Below, piece by piece: positions 9,321-17,595 of a stretch of DNA of 64,000 nt. Where the stretch lies: positions 18,179 to 82,178 of the forward strand of contig CAIUQR010000138.1 of the NCBI GenBank assembly GCA_903901335.1, written 5' to 3'. The translations under genes were made by a program, and so were the position numbers. Positions within the stretch are counted from its first letter, which is position 1; each line of letters opens with the position of its first letter. Origin of the DNA: an uncultured delta proteobacterium (GTDB lineage Bacteria; Desulfobacterota; Desulfobulbia; Desulfobulbales; Desulfocapsaceae). The notes under the pieces were generated by a model that did not search any database, was not told where the DNA came from, and was given only the letters and a program-made list of their open reading frames with translations.

Positions 9321-9389
9321 ACGCTTCTTTTCCCTCCAAATCCCAGCTTTTCAGATTAGTGTTCTCCCTGGATACGTTTAAAATCTCCG

Positions 9390-10709
9390 TTACAGGGCTG
9401 TTTCCGGGTGAAAAACGTCTACCTCTTTCAAATCATCTCCCAGGTATGCTCGCTCATTGGGACCAAGAACTCCCAAGGAAAGACAGATCAATGTCCATAA
9501 ATGCACGGTGTTATATGTTCCCCCGAAATGATGGGCCAGGTCGTGAACCTGGGCATGACAGTTATGACAGGCGGTAATACAGTAGTCCGCCCCCGTGGAT
9601 ATAATCTGGTCATATTTCACCTTACCATAGGTCCTGCGCGCCTCAGTATATCCGGATTGCAAGAAACCACCACCACCACCACAGCAGTAATTATTGGATT
9701 TGTTCGGGCTCATCTCGATGAGGTTTTCTTCACCAACGACGGATTTCACGACAAACCTCAGGTCATCCGCCACTTCATCGCCAAAACTCTTGCGAACAAT
9801 TTGACAAGGATCTTGGACGGTAAATTTGATTTTACGGTCTTTGTTCCAGTCGGAACTCACTTTTAATCGTCCTTCGCGAATCCACTTTGCGTAATACTGA
9901 TAAATTGATGCAACTTCGAAGTTGTGATCGATGTTGAATTTTTTCAGTCCGGCCCGGACTGAAAATGTAATGTGTCCTCACTCCGTATTGAGAAAGACCT
10001 TGCACCCGAGTTCATCCGCCTGTTTTGCCGAAACGCGGGTAACATGCTCCCAGCAGTCATTGTCGGCCAGAAACAGGCAGTAATTTTCCGCAGCCCAGCC
10101 TTTGCTGCCATAGGTCCAGTCGACTCCGGCCAGATGCAGAATTTTCCATAAAGGCACGAGCTCATCGGGCTCAGTGACCGGTTCCCGCGAATTCTGATTC
10201 AAAAAGAAATGGGTATCAACCTTGTCAATGGGTGCCTGCATGCCTGCAAATTCAGGCTGCGATTCCTGATATTCGGCAAGTACGTCCTGGACAACAAAGA
10301 CGAAATCGTCAGGTGCGGTTCCCATGGCGCTGTTGGAATCGTTTCTCATGGCCATGTCACAGGAATCACGGATTCCTTTGGGGCGTTGATCCCGTGGCCA
10401 GGCCGCCCGCGCATTAAAGACCAACTGCGGGATATCTATCTTCATCGGGCAGACATAGCTGCACCGCTGACACATGGTGCACATCCAGACCCAAGGCGTC
10501 GTCGTCAGTTCCTCATCCATACCCAACGAGGCCATACGAAGAAATTTCCGCGGATCCATCCCCTCCAACCCTGTCGCCGGGCAACCGGAAACGCAGGCGC
10601 CACAGGTAAGACAAAGATTCAAATTCCCACCATCCGGGATAATCTCTTTGACCTTGTCAATAAATAGACTTTCTCTTTTCCCTTTGATTTTGATGCTGCT
10701 CTCTGGCAT
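9390..10709 (-). CDS. HdrCB/HdrD-type Fe-S and CCG-domain protein, predicted selenoprotein
   Basis: Reading the in-frame TGA at 9978-9980 as selenocysteine gives a 439-residue protein. Residues 33-43 (CLTCGACVSGC) and 77-87 (CTMCQRCSYVC) are two [4Fe-4S] motifs of HdrC type. Two CCG domains follow. The first ends in Thr-Glu-Sec-Gly-His, where relatives have ECGH, so Sec is residue 244; the second has CCGGGGG and CITACHNC. The frame is the same on both sides of the TGA, and the downstream part has no start or ribosome site of its own that suits a separate gene. A 10-bp hairpin follows the TGA (9941-9965), and tRNA-Sec is encoded at 49073-49170. Sec-containing Fe-S oxidoreductases of this type are known in Deltaproteobacteria. 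The start ATG at 10709 has a GAGGAAAG site. Likely role: heterodisulfide-type or quinone-type electron exchange with HdrA. Confidence 0.85.
9941..9965 (-). promoter_or_regulatory. Bacterial SECIS element candidate
   Basis: On the minus strand the mRNA downstream of the UGA forms a perfect 10-bp stem (TTTTCAGTCC with GGACTGAAAA) capped by a five-base GGGCC loop. The stem begins 12 bases after the UGA and the loop lies 22 bases after it, within the range typical for bacterial SECIS hairpins read by SelB. The loop has the guanines expected near the apex. Confidence 0.75.
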
Positions 10710-10800
10710 TGATTCTTTCCTCACATTCCTGTCCAAATTAATGTATTCGGCAAATTCGATTGTCCGAAATGGCCAACGACACTCCCTATAGATCAATGAA

Positions 10801-11046
10801 TTATGGACGCTTCCGTATCCGTAGCTGATGAAAAGGACCCTCTTTCTCAACGGCATCCGCTGAAAGCACATCATAGGAAGATTCAGGCAGGACCTTGAAC
10901 AGATCATGCCGTGTATCCGAGTCTGAACCTCTGATTTCCATGATCTCAAGGGGTTTCATTTTCTCGAAAATCTGCGTCGTTTTCAACAACGAGATCGATG
11001 AAATGCTGCCCCTGAAATCAATTATTACGTCTACTTTTTCAGCCAA
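10801..11046 (-). CDS. TusA/SirA-like protein lacking the catalytic cysteine
   Basis: An 81-residue protein with the TusA-family fold pattern: beta strand VDVIIDFRG, then a helix (SLLKTTQIFEKM), then LEIMEIRGSD and a final strand HQLRIRKR. The family's Cys-Pro-x-Pro motif at the helix start is replaced by Ser-Ile-Ser-Ser-Ile, so persulfide transfer on that residue is not possible. It starts with TTG at 11046, 12 bases downstream of a good GGAG site. It is the first gene of the hdr/met operon, 92 bases before the selenoprotein. A scaffold or sulfur-sensing role is conceivable; this is inference. Confidence 0.65.
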   Translation of the reverse strand: MAEKVDVIIDFRGSISSISLLKTTQIFEKMKPLEIMEIRGSDSDTRHDLFKVLPESSYDVLSADAVEKEGPFHQLRIRKRP

Positions 11047-11087
11047 ATTTTCTGCTCCTTAATCATTTTTTCTTGCGAGCCATTTAA

Positions 11088-11103
11088 AGCAACAATCGGG
11101 CCA
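11088..11103 (-). promoter_or_regulatory. Sigma-54 (-24/-12) promoter of the hdr/met operon
   Basis: The minus strand reads TGGCCCGATTGTTGCT, which matches the sigma-54 consensus TGGCAC-N5-TTGCW, with GG and GC exactly 10 bases apart. Transcription would start near 11078, about 30 bases before the TTG of the TusA-like gene. A PAS/sigma-54 activator is encoded divergently from 11264. Confidence 0.75.
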
Positions 11104-11204
11104 TGTTTGCCTATGCATTGCGGAATAATATTTCAATGACTATGATTACAGAGAGTTAAAGAGCACGGATTTGGCTCTGGACAGACGTAGTATTGCCAGG
11201 AAAG

Positions 11205-11252
11205 TGTTAAAGTGTTAAACGAGTAGCCCTTTGCAGGTGTTAAGGCTTAACA
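11205..11252. promoter_or_regulatory. Repeated TGTTAA half-sites between the divergent genes
   Basis: TGTTAA occurs at 11205, 11213 and 11238, and the last forms a palindrome with TTAACA (11238-11252, centre GGC) directly before the ribosome site of the activator gene. The cluster lies about 100-150 bases upstream of the sigma-54 promoter at 11088-11103, a usual distance for an enhancer. It is a candidate binding site for the activator encoded at 11264, which could then also repress itself. Confidence 0.45.
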
Positions 11253-11263
11253 GGAGCAGGAAG

Positions 11264-12673
11264 ATGATCGGTCGGGAACTGGACGGGTACTGGAAAACAG
11301 TTGTAAATACCATTCGTGATGGCATCGTGATTGTCAACACGAGTGGTGCAATTGTGTCCGTCAATGAAGCGTTTAATCATATTACCGGATATTCACGGGA
11401 AGAGGTCATCGGTAAAACGTGTAAAATTTTACATTGCGATGTCTGCGACGCAGCCATGGCCAATGGCGGTGAACACTGGTGCTCTCTTTTTCGTTTCGGA
11501 ACTATAGAAAATAGTAAAGGCCGGATCAAACGTAAGGACGGAACATTTATCAATGTTCTCAAAAATGCGGCGATTTTGCATGATGCCGACGGGAATGTCA
11601 TCGGAGCCGTCGGGACGATTGCGGATTTAACCGAGATCTCGGAAAAAGAAAATCAACTTGAGGCGTTCAGATTGCAATTGCTCTCTGAAGACGGATTTAA
11701 CGGTATCGTCGGAACATCCGCTTCGATGCAGCATCTTTATGACATGATAGAAAATGCCGCTCATTCCGATGCCCCGGTGATCATTTACGGAGAAAGCGGC
11801 ACTGGAAAAGAACTTGTCAGCCAGGCTATCCACGAAATTGGTGACAGGAAAGATCAGCCTTTTATCAAGGTCAACTGTGCCAGTCTGACGGAATCCCTCC
11901 TCGAAAGCGAACTCTTCGGGCATGTACGGGGCGCCTATACAGGAGCATATAAGGATCGGGTCGGTCGTTTCGAAAAGGCCAATGAAGGAGATATCTTTCT
12001 GGATGAAATCGGAGATCTCCCCCTATCCACCCAGGTCAAACTCCTGCGTGCGCTTGAAGAAAAGGTAATAGAGCGTGTGGGCTCCAGTTCCCCGATTGCG
12101 ACCGACGTGCGTATCATTTCAGCTACCAATCAGGATTTATTTCAACTGGTGGAGCAGGGCAAATTTCGCAAGGATTTTTATTTCAGGATCAACGTCATCC
12201 CGATATTTCTCCCTCCCCTGCGGGAAAGATTCGGAGACATCCCTCTGCTGGCTGAATCCTTTTTTCGAAAACTACAGCTGAAAAGTGGAAAAAAAATCAA
12301 TAGGATCAGCAAAGAGGCCATGGACATTCTGACCAGCTACAACTGGCCCGGAAATGTGCGGGAGCTGAAAGGGGCCTTTGAGTACGCCTTTGTCACCTGT
12401 TATGGCGATGTCATTCAGCCACATCACCTTCCGGAAACCATTTGCAGCCCGAAAAGGGCCCAGAATACACCGAAAAAAAGTGCATTCAACCTGTCCGAAA
12501 TCGAGAAGCAGGAACTTCTGGAAATCCTCAGGAAGACTGGAGGTAATCAATCGAAGGCCGCAGAACTCATCGGCGTTTCACGGGTCACCATCTGGAATCG
12601 GATGAAACGCTTTGGAATTGATTCCAAACGCAGCATTGAAGTGCATGACAGCGAAATTGATGAAAAAGCGTAA
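11264..12673 (+). CDS. PAS-domain sigma-54-dependent activator
   Basis: A 469-residue transcription activator with three parts. An N-terminal PAS domain (about residues 5-120) contains cysteines in KTCKILHCDVCDAAMANG and EHWCSLF, which might bind a cofactor or metal. An AAA+ domain follows with Walker A GESGTGKE near residue 176 and a GAYTGA loop (variant of GAFTGA) that contacts sigma-54. A Fis-type helix-turn-helix (NQSKAAELIGVSRVTIWNRM) ends the protein. I chose the ATG at 11264 because of the AGGAGCAGGAAG site; a TTG at 11231 is upstream. The gene is divergent from the hdr/met operon, whose promoter is of sigma-54 type, so that operon is the probable target. Confidence 0.92.
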   Translation: MIGRELDGYWKTVVNTIRDGIVIVNTSGAIVSVNEAFNHITGYSREEVIGKTCKILHCDVCDAAMANGGEHWCSLFRFGTIENSKGRIKRKDGTFINVLKNAAILHDADGNVIGAVGTIADLTEISEKENQLEAFRLQLLSEDGFNGIVGTSASMQHLYDMIENAAHSDAPVIIYGESGTGKELVSQAIHEIGDRKDQPFIKVNCASLTESLLESELFGHVRGAYTGAYKDRVGRFEKANEGDIFLDEIGDLPLSTQVKLLRALEEKVIERVGSSSPIATDVRIISATNQDLFQLVEQGKFRKDFYFRINVIPIFLPPLRERFGDIPLLAESFFRKLQLKSGKKINRISKEAMDILTSYNWPGNVRELKGAFEYAFVTCYGDVIQPHHLPETICSPKRAQNTPKKSAFNLSEIEKQELLEILRKTGGNQSKAAELIGVSRVTIWNRMKRFGIDSKRSIEVHDSEIDEKA

Positions 12674-13172
12674 AACCTAACTTGATTCAGTAGCCTTATT
12701 ATTTGAACTTGGGTTGACATAATCTAATCTTTGGTCTTGGCCTCACTCCATGCAGATCACGAAAATCAATATTGTCCTAAATTATCAGAAATTAATCTCT
12801 TGACTTAAGAGCCTCTTGCAAAATGACCAGTTTTTTGTTTGTGATATAAAACTTGGCCTAGCGGCCGTGTCGGGTGACAGAATCTTCTGACTGCTGTAAG
12901 CCGTAAACTTCGCGAACACCTTTACTAAGTTCCTCTTTAATGATAAATTATTTTTAACGGTGCCTTAGGCTAATAAAAGGGCAAAACCAGTAGTCATTCG
13001 ATTCACCAAGTTATCATTCGCCTTCCCCTTATGATCTGTTGGGCAGCCTGGTCTAAAGACGCTACGACTGTTCTGTCGCCACATCCTTATGGTCACCAAT
13101 CTATCGGATAAAATTTGCCGTGTAATCTTGGGGGTGCCGCGTAACCTTAAGGCAAACCGGAAGGAGTGTTAG
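12674..13172. other. Gene-free stretch between two sigma-54 regulator loci
   Basis: About 500 bases without a convincing reading frame. It begins after the activator stop and ends with a GGAAGGAG ribosome site for the kinase at 13173. I see no classic riboswitch or strong promoter. A segment near 12811 (gagcctcttgcaaaat) resembles insertion-sequence ends I have seen, but no transposase or matching second end is present. Confidence 0.4.
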
Positions 13173-14729
13173 ATGAGAACAAAAAACGAAATGCCAAAGG
13201 ACGATGTGAATGAGAGGTTTTTCATTAATATTGCCATGGTGGGCGGTGGCCGGGACTGCCATTTTATCCTCGACCTGATTCAGTATAATCCCTCTCCTCT
13301 TTTTAACATCAAAATACTGGGGGTGTTCGATAAAAATCCCGGTGCAAAGGGGATACTGCTTGCTGAACAGATGGGGATATATACCACCGACAATCTCCAC
13401 GATCTGCTGAATATCGACCAGCTTGATAGTGTCCTGGAACTGACCGGCGAGCGGGATGTGCTCCTTGAAATCATCCGTTTAAGACCTAAGGGCGTCGGTG
13501 TCCTTGAGTTCAAAGACAACAGGATAGTGCGCACCTTCGTGGATATGATGAGCCAGCGGCTGGAGTCAACCGAACAGAAGCTCAATGCCGAGAAGATGTT
13601 TTCCAACTTATTGATCCGGCAGAGCACGACGTCCATTGTCTTAATCAATACGGATTTCACTATTGTCTATGCCAATCACGCCTATCTCAATACGGTAAAA
13701 AAGGCTCAGGATACGGTCATCGGCGCCCATTGCTATGAAATTTCCCACGGACTAAACACCCCCTGTTCGAGTGCCTTTCCCGGGGTGAAGTGCCCCATGC
13801 TTGAAACCCTGAGGACCGGCAAGGATGTCCATGTCATCCATGACCATCCGGGACCGGACGGTCAACATATGTACTGCGACCTGACCACCTATCCGATCAA
13901 GAATGATGCCGGGGATGTCACACAGGTGATCGAGTTCTGGCGGGATGTTACCACTGAATTTTCGGACCGGTGGAGCAAGAAGACCAAAGAGTTCGAATCC
14001 AATATCCAGAAGATGATCCAGGAAGACCGGATGATCTCTCTGGGCAAGCTGGCGGCAAGTGTTGCCCATGAAATCAACAACCCTATCCAGGGCCTTATGA
14101 CCTTCTGCGGGTATATGCAGGACATTTTGACCGCCGTTCCCCCGGCAGAGAAGTCCCTGGAAGAATTCAAAGGCCACCTGCAGCTCATGTCCACGGAACT
14201 GGAGCGTGTGGGGAGTATCGTGTCCGGACTCCTCTCCTTTGCCCGGGAATCAGGGGTGGAGCATACCCATGTCGATGTAAACAAGGCCCTGGATGCGGCG
14301 CTTTCCCTGACCCGCCACAAGATGAAACTCGGGAATATCAGACTGACAACAGAGCTGTACCCGACCCCGATCATGGTTCTAGGGGATGTCAACCAGCTTC
14401 AGCAATGCTTTTTGAACCTGATTTTCAACGCCGTCGAATCCATGCCTGATGGGGGGGAGCTGACGGTGACATCCCGGATGGATGGGAAGGCGGAGAGGGC
14501 CCGGGTCAGAATCCGGGACACCGGGTATGGCATCCCGAAAGAGGTAAAGGATAACCTGTTCGATCCTTTTTTCACCACAAAAGACGTGGGCGAAGGCACG
14601 GGACTGGGGCTGTCCATCGTCTACGGGGTGGTTAAAAATCACAGGGGGACGATAAAGGTCGACAGCCGGGAGGGGGAAGGCACCACATTTACAGTGACAT
14701 TTCCCGTGATTCCTTACGATAATCTTTAA
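13173..14729 (+). CDS. Histidine kinase with N-terminal Rossmann-like domain and PAS
   Basis: A 518-residue soluble kinase. Residues about 18-115 look like a dinucleotide-binding unit (INIAMVGGGRDCHFILDLI, LGVFDKNPGAKG, VLELTGERDV), unusual at the front of a kinase. A PAS domain follows (about 150-270) with three cysteines (HCYEIS, TPCSSAF, KCPML). The HisKA domain has His299 in VAHEINNPI. The HATPase domain has N box NLIFNAVESM, G1 DTGYGIP and G2 [11 protein letters not shown]. The ATG is preceded by GGAAGGAG. It is 11 bases from a sigma-54 response regulator, its evident partner. An NAD(P)- or metabolite-sensing role is inferred from the first domain. Confidence 0.88.
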   Translation: MRTKNEMPKDDVNERFFINIAMVGGGRDCHFILDLIQYNPSPLFNIKILGVFDKNPGAKGILLAEQMGIYTTDNLHDLLNIDQLDSVLELTGERDVLLEIIRLRPKGVGVLEFKDNRIVRTFVDMMSQRLESTEQKLNAEKMFSNLLIRQSTTSIVLINTDFTIVYANHAYLNTVKKAQDTVIGAHCYEISHGLNTPCSSAFPGVKCPMLETLRTGKDVHVIHDHPGPDGQHMYCDLTTYPIKNDAGDVTQVIEFWRDVTTEFSDRWSKKTKEFESNIQKMIQEDRMISLGKLAASVAHEINNPIQGLMTFCGYMQDILTAVPPAEKSLEEFKGHLQLMSTELERVGSIVSGLLSFARESGVEHTHVDVNKALDAALSLTRHKMKLGNIRLTTELYPTPIMVLGDVNQLQQCFLNLIFNAVESMPDGGELTVTSRMDGKAERARVRIRDTGYGIPKEVKDNLFDPFFTTKDVGEGTGLGLSIVYGVVKNHRGTIKVDSREGEGTTFTVTFPVIPYDNL

Positions 14730-14740
14730 GGGGGGAGAGC

Positions 14741-16087
14741 ATGGAACCTAAATTGAGAATCATGATTGTGGACGACGAGCTGATTGTCCGGGAATCTCTT
14801 TTGTACTGGTTTAGAAAATACGGTCATGAAATAGATACAGCAGCCTCCGGTCCGGAGGCGTTGGAAAAGATAGAGCAAAAGCCTTTTCAACTCTTGTTTG
14901 TGGATATTAAAATGCCGGGGATGGATGGCCTTGAACTGCTTGAAAGGGTAAAGAAAGAATACCCGGATACCCTCGTGGTCATTATTACCGCTCACGGTTC
15001 CATTGAGAGCGCGGCCAGAGCCATGCGTGCCGGTGCCAGCGACTACCTGCTGAAACCGTTTAAGCCGGAACAGCTCTCCTTGGTGATGGAGAAAATTTTA
15101 AGCCAGCAGAAAATCACCTCGGACTATCATTATGTCAAAGGGTGCCTGGATCAGATCACCCGGTTTGAAAATATCATCGGCCAGTCCCCTCCCATGGAAA
15201 AATTATACTCTTTAATCCTGGAGGTAGCCAAGAGTGATGCCTCCGTGCTGATCACCGGGGAAACCGGCACCGGCAAGGAACTGGTGGCAAAGGCCATCCA
15301 TGCCAAAAGCCCCAGAGCACAGCTCCCCTTTGTTGCCATCAATTGCGGTGCTCTGCCGGATGCACTCATGGAAAGTGAATTGTTCGGGCATAGAAAAGGG
15401 GCCTTCACCGGGGCAGAACAATCCAGAAAGGGCTTTCTGGAAGTGGTTTCCGGTGGCACCCTCTTTCTGGATGAAATCGGAGATATCAGTGCAAAAATGC
15501 AGGTGGACCTGCTTCGGGTCCTGGATGATAAGACAATGTTCAGCGTCGGCAGCAAAACCCCTGTTGAGGTAGATTTCCGTCTGATTTCGGCTACTCGGAA
15601 AGACCTTGAAAAAGGTATTCAGGAGGGAGAATTCAGGGAAGACTTCTTTTATCGTATCAATGTAATCAGGGTTCACCTGCCTTCCCTGCGGGAACGAAAA
15701 GGTGATATTCCCCTTCTTGTCGATCATTTCATGGCAAAGTACAGCCATGAAACCACGAAGCATGTGGACAGGATAAAATCGGATGCCATTTCTCTATTAA
15801 CCTCCTATGATTGGCCGGGAAACGTCAGGGAACTGAAAAATGTTGTAGAACGGGCCGTTGTTCTGAGCAAATCCCGGACACTTGGTGTTGAGGATTTTTC
15901 TTTTCTTAGATCGGGGCATGCTGCCCTATCCGAGCCCCGGACATTAAAAGCGTTACAGGAATCGCATATTCAGAAGGTACTTGAGGAACAAGATTGGCAG
16001 ATTACCCGATCGGCAGAAATTCTTGGCATCAACCGCGTGAGCCTCCACAAGTTTATTAAACGGAGCAACTTGAAAAAACGGGCATGA
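14741..16087 (+). CDS. NtrC-type sigma-54 response regulator
   Basis: A 448-residue regulator in the standard order. The receiver (about 1-125) has VDDE, the phospho-acceptor in LLFVDIKMPGMDG, and KPFKPEQL. An AAA+ domain follows with Walker A GETGTGKE near residue 171 and the sigma-54 loop GAFTGA near 220. The C-terminal Fis-type helix-turn-helix reads QITRSAEILGINRVSLHKFI. It is paired with the kinase immediately upstream and ends by overlapping the archaemetzincin gene by 4 bases. Nearby sigma-54-type promoters (18041-18056, minus strand, and 11088-11103) are possible targets. Confidence 0.93.
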   Translation: MEPKLRIMIVDDELIVRESLLYWFRKYGHEIDTAASGPEALEKIEQKPFQLLFVDIKMPGMDGLELLERVKKEYPDTLVVIITAHGSIESAARAMRAGASDYLLKPFKPEQLSLVMEKILSQQKITSDYHYVKGCLDQITRFENIIGQSPPMEKLYSLILEVAKSDASVLITGETGTGKELVAKAIHAKSPRAQLPFVAINCGALPDALMESELFGHRKGAFTGAEQSRKGFLEVVSGGTLFLDEIGDISAKMQVDLLRVLDDKTMFSVGSKTPVEVDFRLISATRKDLEKGIQEGEFREDFFYRINVIRVHLPSLRERKGDIPLLVDHFMAKYSHETTKHVDRIKSDAISLLTSYDWPGNVRELKNVVERAVVLSKSRTLGVEDFSFLRSGHAALSEPRTLKALQESHIQKVLEEQDWQITRSAEILGINRVSLHKFIKRSNLKKRA

Positions 16088-16611
16088 AAGAACAGATCGG
16101 AGTGGTTCCGTTGGGGGAGGTGCCGACACTTGCCGTCGAGGTGATCGCAGCAAATATCACGGCGTATTATAAGTTGCCGGCTGATGTCCTGCCCATGCGG
16201 CCTATTCCCGAGTCTACCTTTGATGAGGCCCGGCTGAAGTATAATGCAGGCCTCCTTATCAATAAGCTCGATGCGTTGGATTTTGAAGGATATTCTAAAA
16301 TTGTGGGTGTCATATCCCGGGATATGTTTATTCCGATTTTCAACTATGTGTACGGCCAGGCAGTTCAAGGCGGCAGCCTGGCTTTGATATCACTCTTCAG
16401 GTTGAACAGGAACGCCGACGGATCAACACCATCGACTTCCCTGGTTTTCGAGAGGGCGGCCAAGCTCGCGCTTCACGAACTGGGCCACCTGTTCAACCTG
16501 TTCCATTGCAATGAAACCAAATGTATCATGCACTTTTCAGGGGTCATTGAGGATCTGAACAAGATTCCATTTTACCTGTGCCGGGACTGTGCAAGACGGC
16601 TGCCACGGTAA
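16084..16611 (+). CDS. amzA: Archaemetzincin-like zinc metallopeptidase
   Basis: A 175-residue single-domain metallopeptidase. It shows the archaemetzincin zinc signature HELGHLFNLFHC (His131 onward), followed by NETKCIM and a final CRDC, giving the family's Cys pattern for a second structural metal site. The catalytic Glu is present. There is no signal peptide, so it is probably cytoplasmic. It overlaps the response-regulator stop by 4 bases (ATGA), so it is co-translated with the two-component pair. The substrate of this family is unknown in bacteria. Confidence 0.85.
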   Translation: MKEQIGVVPLGEVPTLAVEVIAANITAYYKLPADVLPMRPIPESTFDEARLKYNAGLLINKLDALDFEGYSKIVGVISRDMFIPIFNYVYGQAVQGGSLALISLFRLNRNADGSTPSTSLVFERAAKLALHELGHLFNLFHCNETKCIMHFSGVIEDLNKIPFYLCRDCARRLPR

Positions 16612-16618
16612 GGTTCTC

Positions 16619-17557
16619 TTATTTCTTTTTACTTCCTAAAAATGTTTCTGCAAGGCGGTCCCAGCCAATCTCGGGAAAGCTTACATATATATCATCCACT
16701 GGGTCGCCTCCGGCGGCAGCCAGGTTCTGGTATTCAGGCCCGATCAGGCGCAGGAGTTTCTGGCTCTCCCGATCTGTCCATTCAAGGCTGTCTTTTCCGT
16801 AAAAAAGCCCCCTGCGGTTCAGCTTGGGCATTCTAGGCTCAACGATACAGAGCCAGCCCTCATTGTAAGGATCCTCATGAACGATTTCCGGATGCTCCTG
16901 GACTCTGTTGTTGATTGCCAGCACAGTCCCTGTAACGGGAGAGCGTACTTCGGCTTCCTTATCTGCGCGGGAAAAAGCAAGTCCGGCTTGGTCTTTTTTC
17001 AGCTTTGCGCCCAGGTGGGGGAGGGAAATATTTGATGGAGAGCCGAAGAGCTTGACCATGAAGTCGTCAAAGCCGATCCTTACCCGACCGCCGTGTTCGA
17101 ACCGGGCCCAGGTATGCCCCTTGTGATAGTAATACTCGTCGGCCAGAAGGTAGCCGGATGCTTTCAAAAAGGCCTGTTTTTCGTCACGGAAATCCATGTC
17201 CTCTTCATCGAGCATCTGATCAAAGGCGCAATGATTACATTCATAATTATTGACACAGACCTTGGCTGCAGTAACCCGTCCGGTCAGCGCATGACGACAG
17301 GGAATGTTGTTCCCCTCAAAGACGCCTTTCACATTCTGTGCCCATCCAGATCTCTTTCTTTGGGGGTCAGCCTTGAAGGCCTTCTGCATGGCTTTGTCAA
17401 ACGGGCAGGTCCGGCAGTCGTACACATTGTCGCACAGCCTGGTCTGAAACATGCCTGTCTTCGACCAGATGCATTCGTTTTCAATGACCTGGAATCCATT
17501 GATGATGTTATCCTGTTTTTTAGCTTTGACGTATTTTTCCTGTTCTTTCGACGACAT
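16619..17557 (-). CDS. Cys-rich domain fused to a GcvH-like lipoyl domain
   Basis: A 312-residue protein of two parts. Residues 1-130 are cysteine-rich (NECIW, CDNVYDCRTCPFD, CRHAL, CVNNYECNHCAFD), suggesting metal or cluster binding. Residues about 140-255 resemble glycine-cleavage H protein (YYYHKGHTWARFEHGGRVRI, then RADKEAEVRSPVTGTVLAIN), with a lysine at the lipoylation position. The C-terminal about 50 residues are extra. No glycine-cleavage P or T genes are nearby, so a different carrier role is likely. The start has a strong AAGGAGGG site. It lies downstream of a partial duplicate of itself. Confidence 0.75.
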   Translation of the reverse strand: MSSKEQEKYVKAKKQDNIINGFQVIENECIWSKTGMFQTRLCDNVYDCRTCPFDKAMQKAFKADPQRKRSGWAQNVKGVFEGNNIPCRHALTGRVTAAKVCVNNYECNHCAFDQMLDEEDMDFRDEKQAFLKASGYLLADEYYYHKGHTWARFEHGGRVRIGFDDFMVKLFGSPSNISLPHLGAKLKKDQAGLAFSRADKEAEVRSPVTGTVLAINNRVQEHPEIVHEDPYNEGWLCIVEPRMPKLNRRGLFYGKDSLEWTDRESQKLLRLIGPEYQNLAAAGGDPVDDIYVSFPEIGWDRLAETFLGSKKK

Positions 17558-17595
17558 TTTGCCCTCCTTTTTACTGATACGTAGTTATGGGGTGT

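Noticed and set aside
12720..12760. Sigma-54-like element before the Rossmann-domain kinase
   Set aside because: GG and GC are 11 rather than 10 bases apart.
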